DNA from: Rhipidocladum racemiflorum
Taxonomy: Eukaryota; Streptophyta; Magnoliopsida; Poales; Poaceae
Assembly (NCBI GenBank): GCA_036346355.1
Contig: CM070572.1
Coordinates: 10,547,001-10,611,000, forward strand
Direction of reading: 5' to 3'
DNA: 64,000 nt
Shown one piece after another: positions 21,749 to 33,392 of the stretch (within the stretch, counting starts at the first letter, position 1; each line of letters starts with the position of its first letter). The position numbers and the translations under genes were made by a program. The notes below the pieces were generated by a model, which worked only from the letters and a program-made list of their open reading frames with translations, was not told where the DNA came from and made no database searches.

Positions 21749-21998
21749 TGTTGAGATATAGTTGGACTATAGTCTTAGTTGTTCAAATATGGTTGGACTA
21801 TATCTATTTATAGGTGAATTCGAATATATCTCGTGTTGATCTCTACTATAAATATCACCTTATTATATATAAGAGAATCAATCTAATAAAAAGATAGAAC
21901 AATTTTGCATTCTATATTATTTGTGTTTCTATTTTATATTTGCTATTTTATCGGTACATCATGGTTGATAAAAACGGGCGCAACGTTTTATTACATCA
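21749..21998 (+). repeat. 3' LTR of the old copia element
   Basis: It begins TGTTGAGATATAGTTGGAC after the purine tract ACGGGAG and ends ATTACATCA before the target copy GCAAC. It is paired with 16373-16619. Confidence 0.85.
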
Positions 21999-22003
21999 GC
22001 AAC

Positions 22004-23130
22004 AGCTCACCCAACCCGGTCGTTGCCATTACTAACCCTCGCTAGCTTGCCGCGCGCGCGCGCGCGCGGGCGAGGGCGACGTACCGGGCCGCGCTAGCCG
22101 CGCGCACGGCCGACGTGGCCGGGGCAGGCCGCGCCATCGTTGATGTGAGCGCGCCCGCGCCGTGGTCCTCGAGACGCTGACCGCGCGCGGCTCGATCGGG
22201 CGATCGACGGGCCGGGATACGTACGGCGTCTACTGTTCGCCCAATTAATGGAGCATGGACTCCACAGCGTCTGTTGATACCCTCTGGAGTCCATCTCTCC
22301 ACAGCCCGTCCCTTGGCAGATTCTCCGATCTTCCTGTGCCCAGACGTTAATGGCTTATAGCGAAGTTTGATTGGGAAAATATCTGACTACAAAATTGTGC
22401 GATGGCTTGCGAAATGAACTTCTGGGCAGGTCAGATTCGTTAGTTAAGAATGTTTGCCACGATATCGTGTCAGGCAGCATTCCAAAGTGGAAGCCAAAGT
22501 GGTTGGTTGTACATGGCCAACTTGAAATAAAGCCGAAAACTTCAACTAAAATAAGAGGCGCAGGTTCATCCACGGCGCGCCCACTCGCCTTTGCCTCTTC
22601 CGGGCAACATATCAAACCCAATAGCTGCAAAATCTCATGGCCTTATGCCCTTAATAGGTTCATTGCGCAAATCACCGTTAATTAATCTGTGTCGAACCTA
22701 TGTCACTAATTAAAAGATCAGTAAACAAATTTGGAAAGTGAGGACGTGCGATACTGTTGCTGATCAGCATGATCTGAGCACGTATCTACAGCATCGCTGC
22801 ATGCATGAGGTTTCTACATATGCGAGCACATCTACAATACGGCTATTTACACCTGCAGCCGTACAGCGTAAGGAGCAGTGAGGAGTGAGGGCGTTTTAAT
22901 CAATATGTCAGGGTCAAGGGCGGTTTTGTAACTTCATCCAGCGGGATGACAGGCAGATATTTACCTGCTATCCTTGTGTGATGCAGAGGCGAAGCTGAGC
23001 AGTTGGAGCTCTTGTCGCTCCCAGCTCGTCGACAGGCACACCAAGCAAAACCAGATGAACGATCACGTAGAACCACTCTTCTAGAACGTTCTAGACACCA
23101 CACAAGCCCTGAAGCCCTTCGCCTCGTCTA
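22004..23130. other. Upstream region of the Dof gene
   Basis: It holds a (GC)n-type run at about 22050-22068 and no supported gene. A frame at 22371-22685 gives a 104-residue peptide I do not recognise, and it is probably chance. No clear TATA box is visible close to the Dof ATG. The promoter and 5' UTR presumably lie here. Confidence 0.5.
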
Positions 23131-23946
23131 ATGCAAGACTTCCAGTCCATCCCGGGCCTCGCCGGGCGGCTGTTCGGTGGCGCGGCAGCGGCTGACCTCC
23201 GGCGTGCGCAGGCGCAGCATGGCCCGGCAGCGCGGTGCGGCGGGCTTTCTCCGGCGGCGGCGGCGCCGGAGGCGGTGAAGTGCCCGCGGTGCGAGTCGAC
23301 CAACACCAAGTTCTGCTATTACAACAACTACAACCTCTCGCAGCCGCGCCACTTCTGCAAGAGCTGCCGCCGGTACTGGACCAAGGGCGGCGTCCTCCGC
23401 AACGTCCCCGTCGGCGGGGGCTGTCGCAAGGCCAAGCGCAGCTCGTCTTCGTCTGCTTCGGCGCCCTCCACCCCCACGGCAACCGACGCCAAGAGCCAGC
23501 GGCGCGCCTCGGCGTCGTCCTCCCGCTCCAACAGCGGCAGCGGCAGCACGAGCCCCACGGCCGCCGCGGCGACGACCCCTACCGCTCCGGCCACTCCGTC
23601 GTCCAACACCATCACCGTCACAAACCCTTTTGCGACAGACGTGCCACCCCCGGCGCCGATATTCGCAGACCAGGCGGCCGCGCTGGCGTCCCTCTTCGCG
23701 CCTCCTCCTCCGCCGCCTCTCCCGGTGTTTAGCTTCTCGGAGCAGCCCAAGACGGAGGAGGGGATCGCCTCAGTCCTACTCGCAGGACAGGCGGCCCCGC
23801 CTGATGCGCCCAACTGCACCGCCGCCGACATGACGGAGTTCACGTCTCTGGACACGGGGATCTTCGAGCTCGGCTCGCCGGCCGCGTACTGGAACGCCGG
23901 GAGCTGCTGGACGGACGTCCCGGACCCTTCTGTCTACCTACCCTAG
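23131..23946 (+). CDS. Dof zinc-finger transcription factor
   Basis: This intronless gene encodes 271 residues. The ATG at 23131 is the first after an in-frame stop (TGA at 23110-23112). Residues 50-100 form a complete Dof domain: the CX2CX21CX2C finger uses Cys51, Cys54, Cys76 and Cys79, in CPRCESTNTKFCYYNNYNL and HFCKSCRRYWTKGGVLRNVP, followed by the basic GGGCRKAKR tail. Dof proteins are plant-specific nuclear factors that bind AAAG cores. The N-terminus MQDFQSIPGLAGRLFGG is a recognisable short motif. After the finger come long Ser, Ala/Thr and Pro-rich stretches and an acidic-aromatic C-terminus ending in DVPDPSVYLP, probably the activation part. GC content is very high, as usual for grass genes. 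The family is certain; which orthologue it is cannot be told from this window. Confidence 0.97.
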   Translation: MQDFQSIPGLAGRLFGGAAAADLRRAQAQHGPAARCGGLSPAAAAPEAVKCPRCESTNTKFCYYNNYNLSQPRHFCKSCRRYWTKGGVLRNVPVGGGCRKAKRSSSSSASAPSTPTATDAKSQRRASASSSRSNSGSGSTSPTAAAATTPTAPATPSSNTITVTNPFATDVPPPAPIFADQAAALASLFAPPPPPPLPVFSFSEQPKTEEGIASVLLAGQAAPPDAPNCTAADMTEFTSLDTGIFELGSPAAYWNAGSCWTDVPDPSVYLP

Positions 23947-24852
23947 ATTGGCTTAGTTACTTATCACGATCACTTTTATTAAGCTGTGGTTAAATGCTTC
24001 TTAACGACGACCACTAGCTAGTAAGTATATCTACTATACCTAGTATGTACTGCTTGCGTCTGTATTCTTTTTCTTTCTTGTCTTTCTGGCTGCACAGCCG
24101 CACAGGTGTGTGTAAGAAAGCTAACCTTTGTGTGTCTACGAGTGGATCGGTCATTGTCGCTACAATCGAATCGCAATACTTCGTTCTTCTTCTTTTTGGT
24201 TTTTTTACGCTAGATCGTCAATCTCTCCGATGAATGTTTTTACAGTATGGTACGTAATACTATATATTTGGGCGTTTGAACGGTCAAAGCGCTGATGATT
24301 AGAGGTTATTAGCGGTGGCCTTCCAGTTAGTAGTTGGTTTGTTTATTTTAGGTGCCTTTCCCTCTCCGGGGGAGTTTTTGTTGATGCTCAGATGGCACTG
24401 GTTAGCTGGCTTGCGTACATTGCTTCTCTGTGCACCCGTACATGCTTGCGTAGGTCGATCTGTTGGCTCGATCAGCCTAGTCATGGCGCGACATACTTCC
24501 GTGCTTCGCTATATTTTGTGTCCTCACGCTATCTTCACTTCCGATGCACACCTGGTGTACCACTACAAGTAGCGTACTGCCAAACAGAAACCAAGAGTGG
24601 TTACCGGGGAGGTGAAGGGGAACTAGTAAAGTGGCGTTAAGTGCGCCTTGCGCGCGGCTATATTTTTCAGAAGCAAGGAACTCCTCCCGGCGGCGCGCGC
24701 GTTTGCGCAAACACCGTCCCCGCTGCGCCTTACGCACCGCGCGAGGTGGCCACTGGCCAGTGGCCACTGGTCGCATGCACGCGGCGGCGAGGGAGCGAGA
24801 GGGATGCGCGAGGACGATCCGATCACGGCCGGGTGAGGGGGGTGGCTTTGAC
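23947..24852. other. 3' flank of the Dof gene
   Basis: The 3' UTR probably occupies the first 300 bases. No supported second gene. A perfect 22-bp palindrome (GTGGCCACTGG plus its complement) lies at 24746-24767 in a GC-rich patch. Confidence 0.5.
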
Positions 24853-25116
24853 GGAAAACAATTCTGTGGAGGAGGTATGCAAATTTAACTCTGTGCATCC
24901 CCACTCCGATAAATGCCACGTGTTCATCTTACCAATCTCAACCATTCATTTAATTTCTCACTCCTGCCATTAATAACACCCTTGATTTCTCACTCCTCAA
25001 TTAATAACACTGTTGATAGGATGATGTTGAGATTTAGCTAGATAGACACATGGCATCCATCGGAGTGGGGATGCACAGAGTTAAATTTGCATACCTCCTC
25101 CACATAATTATTTTCC
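24853..25116. mobile_element. Mutator-like MITE
   Basis: The inverted ends begin GGAAAACAATTCTGTGGAGG and end CCTCCACATAATTATTTTCC. From 24865 and 25104 inward they are exactly complementary for about 46 bp, through TATGCAAATTTAACTCTG and CATCCCCACTCCGAT. The element is flanked by the direct repeat GGCTTTGAC (24844-24852 and 25117-25125). Nine-base duplications and long inverted ends are typical of Mutator-like MITEs. It carries no gene. Confidence 0.85.
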
Positions 25117-25198
25117 GGCTTTGACGGGATGGCCGTTCCTGCAACCGTGGATGCTGACATGTGGGTCCCAAAACGAAGGAAACTACGCCCGACTTGCC

Positions 25199-25475
25199 CT
25201 ACTTATTCCGTGAAGCCGGTATGTAAACCTCTCCCCGTGCATACATGATGTTAATTGATGTCACGTGGATACCCCTGTAATCCAACGCTGTCCCTAATCC
25301 CAGGTGTTGGATGACTCGACTTCCAGGCCAAGGCGATGGACGTGACTCGGCTCCCAGACACAGCGCGCATGGCGATCCAATGAGCATTGGATTACAGGGG
25401 TATCCACGTGCATCAATCAGTGGTAGATATGCACGGAAAAGGGGTTTGCATACTAGCTCCACATAATTTTTTCCC
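25199..25475. mobile_element. Second MITE related to the preceding one
   Basis: An inverted pair CACGTGGATACCCCTGTAAT...(25262-25285) and its complement (25387-25411) is exact over 24 bp. It is framed by the weaker outer pair GGTATGTAAACC/GGTTTGCATAC. The right end, TTTGCATACTAGCTCCACATAATTTTTTCC, resembles the right end of the MITE at 24853-25116, so they share ancestry. The left end has drifted and no clear target duplication was found. Confidence 0.65.
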
Positions 25476-25938
25476 TTGTCAGTGGGTTGATCCATGCTGT
25501 ACATCATTTGTTGGCCTCATAATATTACATCTATTATGTGGGAAGTATTTAGAGAGAGCTCAGGCCATCCACCTCACCTCCAGGCCAATTTGCAAAAAAG
25601 TCCATCCCTTTTCTTTGAATTAGGTCACTGTAAATTACAAAGAGGCCCTTTGCGATTTTTTATGAGGATAAGAAAAACGTTTTGAAATTGCATTTAGGTC
25701 CTTAGTTCGTTACTTTACGAAAATCCCCGCTAAATACAAATCTCGAACGAGTCCTTTTCTAATTTTTCAGGATAGCGATCAGGTTCAAAAATATAACAAA
25801 TATGTCCCAGCCCTTACGTCCAGGTCCTTTCCCTGTTTTTCTCGAAAAAATATTTTTGTCAACAGAAATCTGTGTACAACTCTATCTCTAAAAAAAATTT
25901 TCAACACAATCTCTAATTTCTAGATTTTTTTCCCATCT

Positions 25939-26093
25939 CGATCTCTAATATTTTTCGAAACGTGTATTATTACTCGATGAACGCATAAAGTCTTAAACTC
26001 GATAAAACAAGGTTGGCATCTCTAATATTTTTCGAAACATGTATTATTACTTGGTCAACACATATAGTATTAAACTCGACAAAAGAAGGTTGA
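25939..26093. repeat. Two-copy tandem repeat of about 78 bp
   Basis: The text ATCTCTAATATTTTTCGAAA through ATTATTAC to AAACTCGA and AAAA-AAGGTTG occurs twice in direct tandem with moderate divergence. Further decayed pieces (TGTACAACTCTATCTCTA, AACTCGAT) continue to about 26310. No gene is seen across 25476-26340. Confidence 0.7.
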
Positions 26094-26340
26094 CGGGTAA
26101 TAATAAAGTGTTAACCAAACTCGTCAAAAGTAATATGTGTACAACTCTATCTCTATTTTTTTTGTAACTCGATTTATGATATTTTTCTGAATAAGATATA
26201 TATGTATAAAGTTGTATCTCTATAGTTTTTTTTTGCAACTCGATCTATAATGTTTTTTGGAAAATATATTATTCACCGTGAACGTATAGAGTGTTAAGAT
26301 CGCTAAAAAAAACATGTTTAGGGCTTCCTGCAGTCTTTTT

Positions 26341-28489
26341 TTAGGAAAAAAACAGGATAAACTTTACACGGTGCGGCGTGCGCCGCACATTCTGCCTAGT
26401 TAATCAAGCCGTAGAAAGAGTTAAAGAGCAACCAAGCAATAGTTTTGTGCCGGCTGGGCATACTGGATGCTACCACAGCCGATAACCGTTTGTAACATGG
26501 AAATTTCCGGTGATGATTTCATAGGGAAGTTTTTTTTTAGAGAATTGGTAAGTAGCACTCGAGTGTTTTTTTGGTTTGTAAGTACTTAATTTTTCTGTCT
26601 ATAGAGTACTCAAAATATGAGAAGAGATAGCAAATTGATTCCATTAATTAAATCTAGATTTAAAAGCTCAAAATTTAAATGCTATTTAACAAGAAAACAC
26701 TCAGGTGCTCACTAGACACCCTTATTTTTTTATTAAATAATATTTTTATAAAACAAATATTTTATTAACAACATTTTGCTAACTTTATTTTTAATCTAAT
26801 CATTTGTCTACGTCATGGCCCCCGACGTGGCAAATACACACCGCCACGTTGTTAATCTTAACATGGCCAAACCTTGACATGCCACCGGTGGTGTGAGTGT
26901 TGTTTTGCCACTCCACCATCAGTGACGTGGCTAAACAAGTTATTTTTTGGGTTAATACTCGATTTATCTCGTGGTGTGGTAGTGTTTTTTTTTATCACAT
27001 CACGGGTGATAACACAGCAAAAAAAATATTAGATTTAGAAATAAAGTAGATGAAAGGTTAGTAATAAAAATAAAATTTTGGAAAGGTTAAATAATAAAAA
27101 AGCTCTTTCATAGGCGAAACAGTAACATCATAACTGCACCAAAAGAATCGCCATAAATTGACTGGCCGGAATTGTGAGATAGTAATCCCGACCCGATCGC
27201 AACCACGGATTACTTTCGACTGGGGTCGCACGTTAGATCGCCGATCAAGTCGTGTGGCAGTGAAGATCGTCATCAATTCTACGAATTTGATGGGGAACTG
27301 AAGCCAGCAGAAATGATAGCCATCCAGAAAAATAATATTATCTGATGCTGCTGCACGTACTGTGATGTATCGACAGCCTCACTTGGACCCTACCTAGGGG
27401 CTATGTCATTCTTGGTACAATTGGATGCATGCATCGGGGTGTACTGAACGCACGACCGTCGCCCATGCGTGCCTATCATAGGTGAAGCGATTTGTCAGAT
27501 ACCTGCCTATCTGCTCCTCCAGTGTTCTAAAGAAACAACCAAAGAAATACATGCACAAGCCAGTATGAGCCTGTTTTTTTTGGAGGTGGGAAATACGAGC
27601 ATACTTAGAACGCATACAAGAATTATAACTCCTCGTGAACAGTTCAATTTGCACATGAAATCGCGAAAATTTCAACTCCACATAGGGCATGCAGAGAGCA
27701 CGACTTGATATGCATGTCTAATGGCGGCAGGGCAGCGTGGCGTGAGCGAGAGCTGAAAAGTGAGAACCACACAGGAGAGCACGTACGACGGTGTCACTAA
27801 TTTGTGCAGGGGTTGTTACGGATTGACGAACGTTAATCTCTCCCTGCTGGTAGCAAATGATTGCTTTGTGCTAAAGAAATCTTTAGGTCGAGAGTTATCC
27901 ACTGTCCATGGCCTACGAGATGGACAGCCAACAGAACACAGCAGGCTCTAGCCCTGGAGAGAAAACTTAACCACCATAGGCCGCGACACTGCGAGGACAA
28001 GAATTCTCGCATCATTACTTGGCCGAACTGTTCCGCCATGACCCACTCTGAAAGGCACGGAAGATGCGTCTGAACAAGGAACGTACAAGGGTGTAACTGT
28101 GCAGTCAGACTGTACGTGCCCTGCCCCGATGGTCGACGTCAGAGACGAACTCTTTCCGACGACTGCTCATGTCGTGATTACAAAGACCAAACAAAAGAAT
28201 AAAGGGAAATCGTGTCAACCATTTTTTTTCTTCAAATCTGGTCCTCTTATTAATATAATTGACAATATTGAAAATAGAATACCAAACGATATCGGTTTTC
28301 CGCAAAAATAGTTAAAAAACAAACAATTTCTATGTTTAATTAATTTCTATGTTTAATTAATTCATTTGTAATTTTTCTTTAAACATAGAAAAATTACTCG
28401 CAATCAAAGTATATACACCATATATTTTTTCCTTTAAACATAGAAATTACAAATGAATTGATTGACAATTGATGGTTGAAAATTTGATT
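26341..28489. other. Intergenic repetitive DNA, no gene seen
   Basis: Features are small. There is a GC hairpin GTGCGGCG-TG-CGCCGCAC at about 26371-26388, CCACGTTGTTAATCTTAACATGG-like inverted text near 26850, and a loose inverted repeat at about 28350-28460 (AATTCATTTGTAATTT and its complement) that may be a decayed MITE. Frames in the interval are short and unrecognised. Confidence 0.4.
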
Positions 28490-28671
28490 GCGAGGTGAAT
28501 TTAATTTCGGGTTCGGGTATCCGTTCGGGTTCGGGTACCCATCGAGTTCGGGTATGGACGTGGGTATGTACCCGTGAGAGATTTCGGGTTCGGGTTCGGG
28601 TATGAATTTCGGGTTTCGGGTTCGGGTCTGCGGGAGGTCTACTCACCCGTACCCGCCCGATTGCCATCCCT
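28490..28671. mobile_element. hAT-type terminal fragment
   Basis: Dense TTCGGGT(T/A) words end in CCCGATTGCCATCCCTA at 28671. Read backwards, TAGGGATGGCAATCGGG is a typical hAT terminus with subterminal repeats. No matching left end or target duplication was found, so only one end seems to be kept. Confidence 0.5.
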
Positions 28672-29587
28672 AGTTTAGCGGTGACCAAATGAAAAATAGA
28701 GAAAATAGGCAAGAAAAAGTAAAAAAAATAGAAAAAATTGTAAAAAGCCGATAAAGGCCCAAAAATTAAGGAAAATGTTAGTGATGTATAAAAAATTATT
28801 TAAAATTAAGATAAAATTCCAGCAAGATATTTTCTACATTTTAAAACAACGTAAAGTTATAAAGTACATATTTTGTAATAATAGAACAATTATACAAAAA
28901 TATGGAAAATTTCGGCATGTCCTTTGCTATATTTTAGACAAACTCAAATTGTAAATAGGCATTTAGCAATAATATATCAACAAATAACATTTCATTTCAA
29001 TACCATTCACAACTCAATCCAACAAGTCCATATTTCAACAACATGACATATGGCATTTGAAATCAATATTTCTCACAAAAAATGAATATTCAAACTTGGC
29101 ACAACTTCATCGTCTTTCCATTGTCACACATATGCCATGTTGGATTTACATGAACGCTATGGATAGTATTGTTCCAATGAAATGAAATATTACCTTCAAC
29201 TCTATAGGTAGTATTGTTAGGTGTAAACTTGGTTGGCCATGTTGTATAAGTGCTAATCCTCATGTAGCGAGCAACCCTGCCTAATATTCATGCCAATTTT
29301 GTCTCGTAGAGGGCTAGTCGTTTCCAACTGTTGGTACAACATAGTATAAAATTTTGGGTCTTGCCACTCCTAGACACAATGGGTGGGAGGTTGTGCATGA
29401 GCATCCGGGATGACGTAGTCATATTGGCCATATGAGCCATAACTCCCTTGCGTCTTGGTGACGTTGTACGAGCTAGAGCTATCCTGTGGTGCATCATGGC
29501 TACATCGATGCTCCATTCCCTTTCCTGAAGTAGTCACCCTCTACGACTGTGGAGCGTCATGGTCTTTGTCCTGTGTGGCATGAGTGA

Positions 29588-32500
29588 TGTCGGGACCCCG
29601 AATTTGCAAATCCGGACCCTCTGTGTATTCAGCACTAGTCCAGGAACGCGCTAGTGCACACAGTCTTAACATCGGTAAATATCACAATCATACCAATCGA
29701 TATTAACAAAGTACTTTATTTAAATAACCAAAGTGGTTACTCGACCTTATGGCCAAGTTACAAATATATGCCTTGCAAGGCAAAACTTATTCAGAGAAAA
29801 GTAGTAGCAGCGGAAAATCAAATAAGGTATCATCGTGGCGCCATCCAGTATACCACAGGCAACTGACTGGGCTCGCTTCCCTAAGTAGACGGATCCTCTT
29901 GGAGTTCCTCCTCCAAAGCTGGCGTAGTCTCCTCTTCAACTGGTATTGTGTTGAGGCAAGGGTGAGTACTTGGTACTCAGCAAGTCATGCACAGAATGCA
30001 AGCTAATATACTATATGCATGGCTTGGTACAAAGGAATAGCTCAAGGTATATTTGCAGTAAACAGCATTTGAAAGGTAATATAAGTAGATTCGAAAGCAG
30101 TAGAAATAAGTAAAGCATAAATAACTTTTCAAGAAGTTTAATAAACATTTTCCCCATCCTAAACCACATCTCCATCATCTTCATTATTAAACCAACCCAA
30201 CCTTTCAAACCAAAGTTATTTTTGAGAAAATCTAACCCTTGATCAGAATTCCGAGCATTGTCCAAGATCATGACACGGCTATTCGAATAGATTCTAAACT
30301 CTGCAGAGGTTATGCACTTTACCCACAAGATACAATCAAACACCACAAAGGCGAAGTTCCCAGTAACAAAGCCTTCTGGAAGCCTCAAACAACACAGTGG
30401 TCCTCTCCTGTTCGTGCTCTACACCATCCCTTCCCTTAGCCAAGGCGAAGTATGGGACCAACACACCGTTAGATGGGTATCTCGCCACGACCACGATACG
30501 CTCCCCCGTACAATCACACAAACGGTGTAATTGACACCCTGAGGCTCCACAAGTGAGTCCTTAGCGACTTAGTCAACTAGGGCCGTCCCATTCCAGCCAT
30601 GTGGTTGCAAGTATGACCCAGTTCAAAGGCTTGCAAGGTTAAGTCCTTAGAGTGACCAGGGCAAGACTACCCGAAGAACCAAATCAACATCCCCATTGCC
30701 ACAACTGGCCCACCTGATTACTCTTGCCACATGCCCTGGCCGAAAATCGTTTATCAAACCCCAGTTGATTACCATGCACCACGTGCCATCAACATCACAT
30801 GATACTTTTCCAAAACAGGTTCAATATATCATTCAGTCAATATTAACATTTGATTGTCCAAAAAAATGTCATGATCACGTAAAGTGTGTCTAAGCAAAGG
30901 TACTACAACGGTCTAAACCCATGTTGGCGATTTAATAATGTCCAACTAGTAAACCACAACTAGGGTGACAAGGGTCATGGCACATACTTAAATAATCAAG
31001 GTGTCATACAGCAAATTGGTATTTATCTAATCCCCATGTTTAAGCAAAGTATGTTTCTAATTGAACTAGCATGCAATAGTTTAAATCAAAATAGGTTTCA
31101 AAATGGGATCAATATGGTCAAAGCACAACTTGCCTTCAAAAAGTACTTGCTCTTGGTCTTGAGTTGGATCCTGAGTCAATACTTCTCCTTCGAATCCTTC
31201 CGGCACTTCAACGTCTACTCGTAAAGCGTGCAAATAGCAAAACACAAATAAACAATAGGCAAAAACATCCCAAAACTCCAAATAAAATCCATAAACAGAG
31301 AGAACATAATTTTGTGGATTTTTAGAAACTGGAATCGTCAAATTCGGAGTTAAAATGCAAAAGTTATGATTTATTAAAGTTTAAATAATCAATTAAATAA
31401 TATTACAGAGAAAAACTTTAGTCCAAAAATTAAATAAAATTCATATTTAGGTAGATCTCAATTTTATACAAATTTAGAAATTTGAATCACTCAAATCGGA
31501 GTTGAAACGCAAAAGTTATAAGCGTTTGAAGTTTGAATCTAAATTTGAATCAATATTTCGAATTAATAAATCATTTTCTTTTTCGGACATTAATTATTGC
31601 GTCAGCATGGACACGTGTCGCCTCTGATTGGCTGGTGGCGACGCCACCGCTCATGGACTTGGTTCACGCTCGGCTCGGGTCCACCGTGGACTCGGTCCAC
31701 GACTCCACGTGAGACTGACATGTGGGCCCACTCGGGTGACGCTATCGCCGACGTCGGGGACTCACCACGGTCGACATGTGGGTCCCACCGATGACGCCAT
31801 GGGTGACGTCGCAGATCGCCGGCCGACACGCGGGCCCGCGTGTCGATGGCCCACTGCCCCGCGCGTGCGGCGGCTCGGCTTCTGGGCGCGTGGCACAATC
31901 GTGGCCGTTGGTTTGAAATCCGACGGCTAGGATTGAGTTTGGCCTCATGTGCTTGGGCGCACGTGGATCGATCGTGGGCCGTTGGATCTTGATCCAACGG
32001 TCGCATCCAATCTAACCTGGTGCGATTCTTGATACGCGGCGCAACCTAAGCCGTTGGATCTAGATCCAACGGTTGGGATTAGATCTAGGATTTTCAACGG
32101 GAAACTCACCGAGGTGACGTGGCACGATCTGGGCCTTTGGATCTTGATCGGACGGTTGGTGGAGCTCGGTCGGGCGATGGCTTCACGGCCGGAGTTGCGC
32201 CGCCGGCTGGCCGAGGACGGCGACCACCCAAACGGCGGTTGGGGCGTGCTCGGCGAGATGGATGGTGTCTTCGGTGCGCCCTGGCCGGGGTTTCGAATCT
32301 GGGGTCAATGGCGGCGGAGGGCGGACGGCGGCGAGGCGAGGCAAGGACTGCATGCGGCGCTTCACGCAACTACGGCGAGCGATTCCGGCGAACCTACGGC
32401 GGCTAGAGCTCGGCGGGTTAGGGCAAGAAGTGCGCGGGGTCACGGCGGTCCTCGGGGTACGATCCGGGCATTAAATAGCCCCGGGAGGCGTGCTCAGGGC

Positions 32501-33097
32501 GGAGCCCTAGTTGGTTACGGCGCAAGACTCGGCGGAGTCCGGCTCGGACTCGGCGGGGAAGACGGCACGGGAACCGTCCACGTGTCCAGATCAGCGGTCC
32601 CGATCGGACCGGCGCGAACGGGTTCGGGTCGGACACGGCTCAACCGCAGACGGCGGATCTCACCGTTGGATCTTGATCCAACGGTTGGGATTGATTAGGT
32701 TTAGGAGTGGGTTCGGTCGAGTCACGTGGCTCGGTCGGACTCGAACTTCGAAGTCCGACTCGGGCTCGGTCGGATGAACAGTACTTGACCCGAGTTGATT
32801 TTCCAGCGATTTAATATTTAAAATAATTCCCAGTAATTCATTTAATTCATTAAAAATAGCAAATGACTCAGAAAAATTCCAGAAAAATTCTGGAAAATAT
32901 TTTGGAACATTTTGGACTCAAATAAAATATTTCCAACAAAATTTTATTTGCAAGATTAAATTCTTTAATTATTTCAAAATGGAATAAATTCAAATAAATT
33001 CCAAATAAATCCAAATAAATTCCAGAAAATTCGAAAAATTCACCAAAGTGCCAAATCACACATGAATTTAAGAGAAGCAAAATTTTGGGGTGTTACA
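29588..33097 (-). mobile_element. Solo LTR of a gypsy element (3.5 kb)
   Basis: The block runs from TGTCGGGACCCCGAA to TTTTGGGGTGTTACA. It is flanked by the exact 5-bp duplication AGTGA (29583-29587 and 33098-33102). TG...CA ends, a 5-bp duplication and no internal domain define a solo LTR left by recombination between two LTRs. It reads on the minus strand (TGTAACACCCCAAAATTTTG is the outward start), in the style of Tekay/Del LTRs. Plus-strand text GGGTGAGTACTTGGTACTCAGC at about 29960 is shared in form with the other two solo LTRs. It splits the 3' part of the hAT transposase gene. Long frames inside its GC-rich part (31600-32700) are not genes. Confidence 0.95.
31979..32684. repeat. Recurrent 22-bp palindromes within the solo LTR
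   Basis: CCGTTGGATC-TT-GATCCAACGG occurs at 31979-32000 and 32663-32684. The fully palindromic CCGTTGGATCTAGATCCAACGG is at 32051-32072, and a degraded copy at about 32134-32156. They lie in the probable promoter half of this minus-strand LTR and could be factor-binding sites. The role is an inference. Confidence 0.85.
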
Positions 33098-33392
33098 AGT
33101 GAACTGGATCTCCCCTGTAAATTCTATGAAATGCTGTTGTTCTGAGACACGGTCACCAGACTCATCGCCATGGTTGTTCGTCTTAGGAGTTACTGTCATT
33201 GGACTCTTGGTACGGCGATCTCTGACCATCCTCGGGAGTGCTATTAGTAGAGTCATCACTACCTATACGATGTGCCTCCTCTATGGAAAACCTTACCTTT
33301 CCTTTGGAGGGAGCTCTCCTTTTTGCTTGCTCCCTCGTCGCCATTGTTTAGTGCTTTGTCTTTCCTGTGTGATTGACACCTACTGTCTTGTC

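Larger units (their letters stand above)
16373..21998 (+). mobile_element. Old Ty1/copia element, interrupted
   Basis: Two about 250-bp LTRs start TGTTGAGATATAGTTGGAC and are flanked by GCAAC (16368-16372 and 21999-22003). They differ at roughly one site in five over the first 85 bases, so the insertion is old. After the left LTR comes a primer-site-like GTTATTAGCACGAAGCTC. Before the right LTR lie a decayed RT-RNase H, a copia-type 3' UTR and the purine run ACGGGAG. Gag and integrase are absent, and 16757 to about 20390 is foreign SIRE-like DNA. The exact end of the left LTR (about 16609-16620) is uncertain because its terminal CA has mutated. Confidence 0.85.

Noticed and set aside
22371..22685. 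104-residue plus-strand frame before the Dof gene
   Set aside because: No recognised domain, and no promoter or splice evidence. Most likely chance.
32054..32698. 214-residue plus-strand frame
   Set aside because: It is inside the solo LTR 29588-33097, shows no domain, and includes the palindromic repeats.
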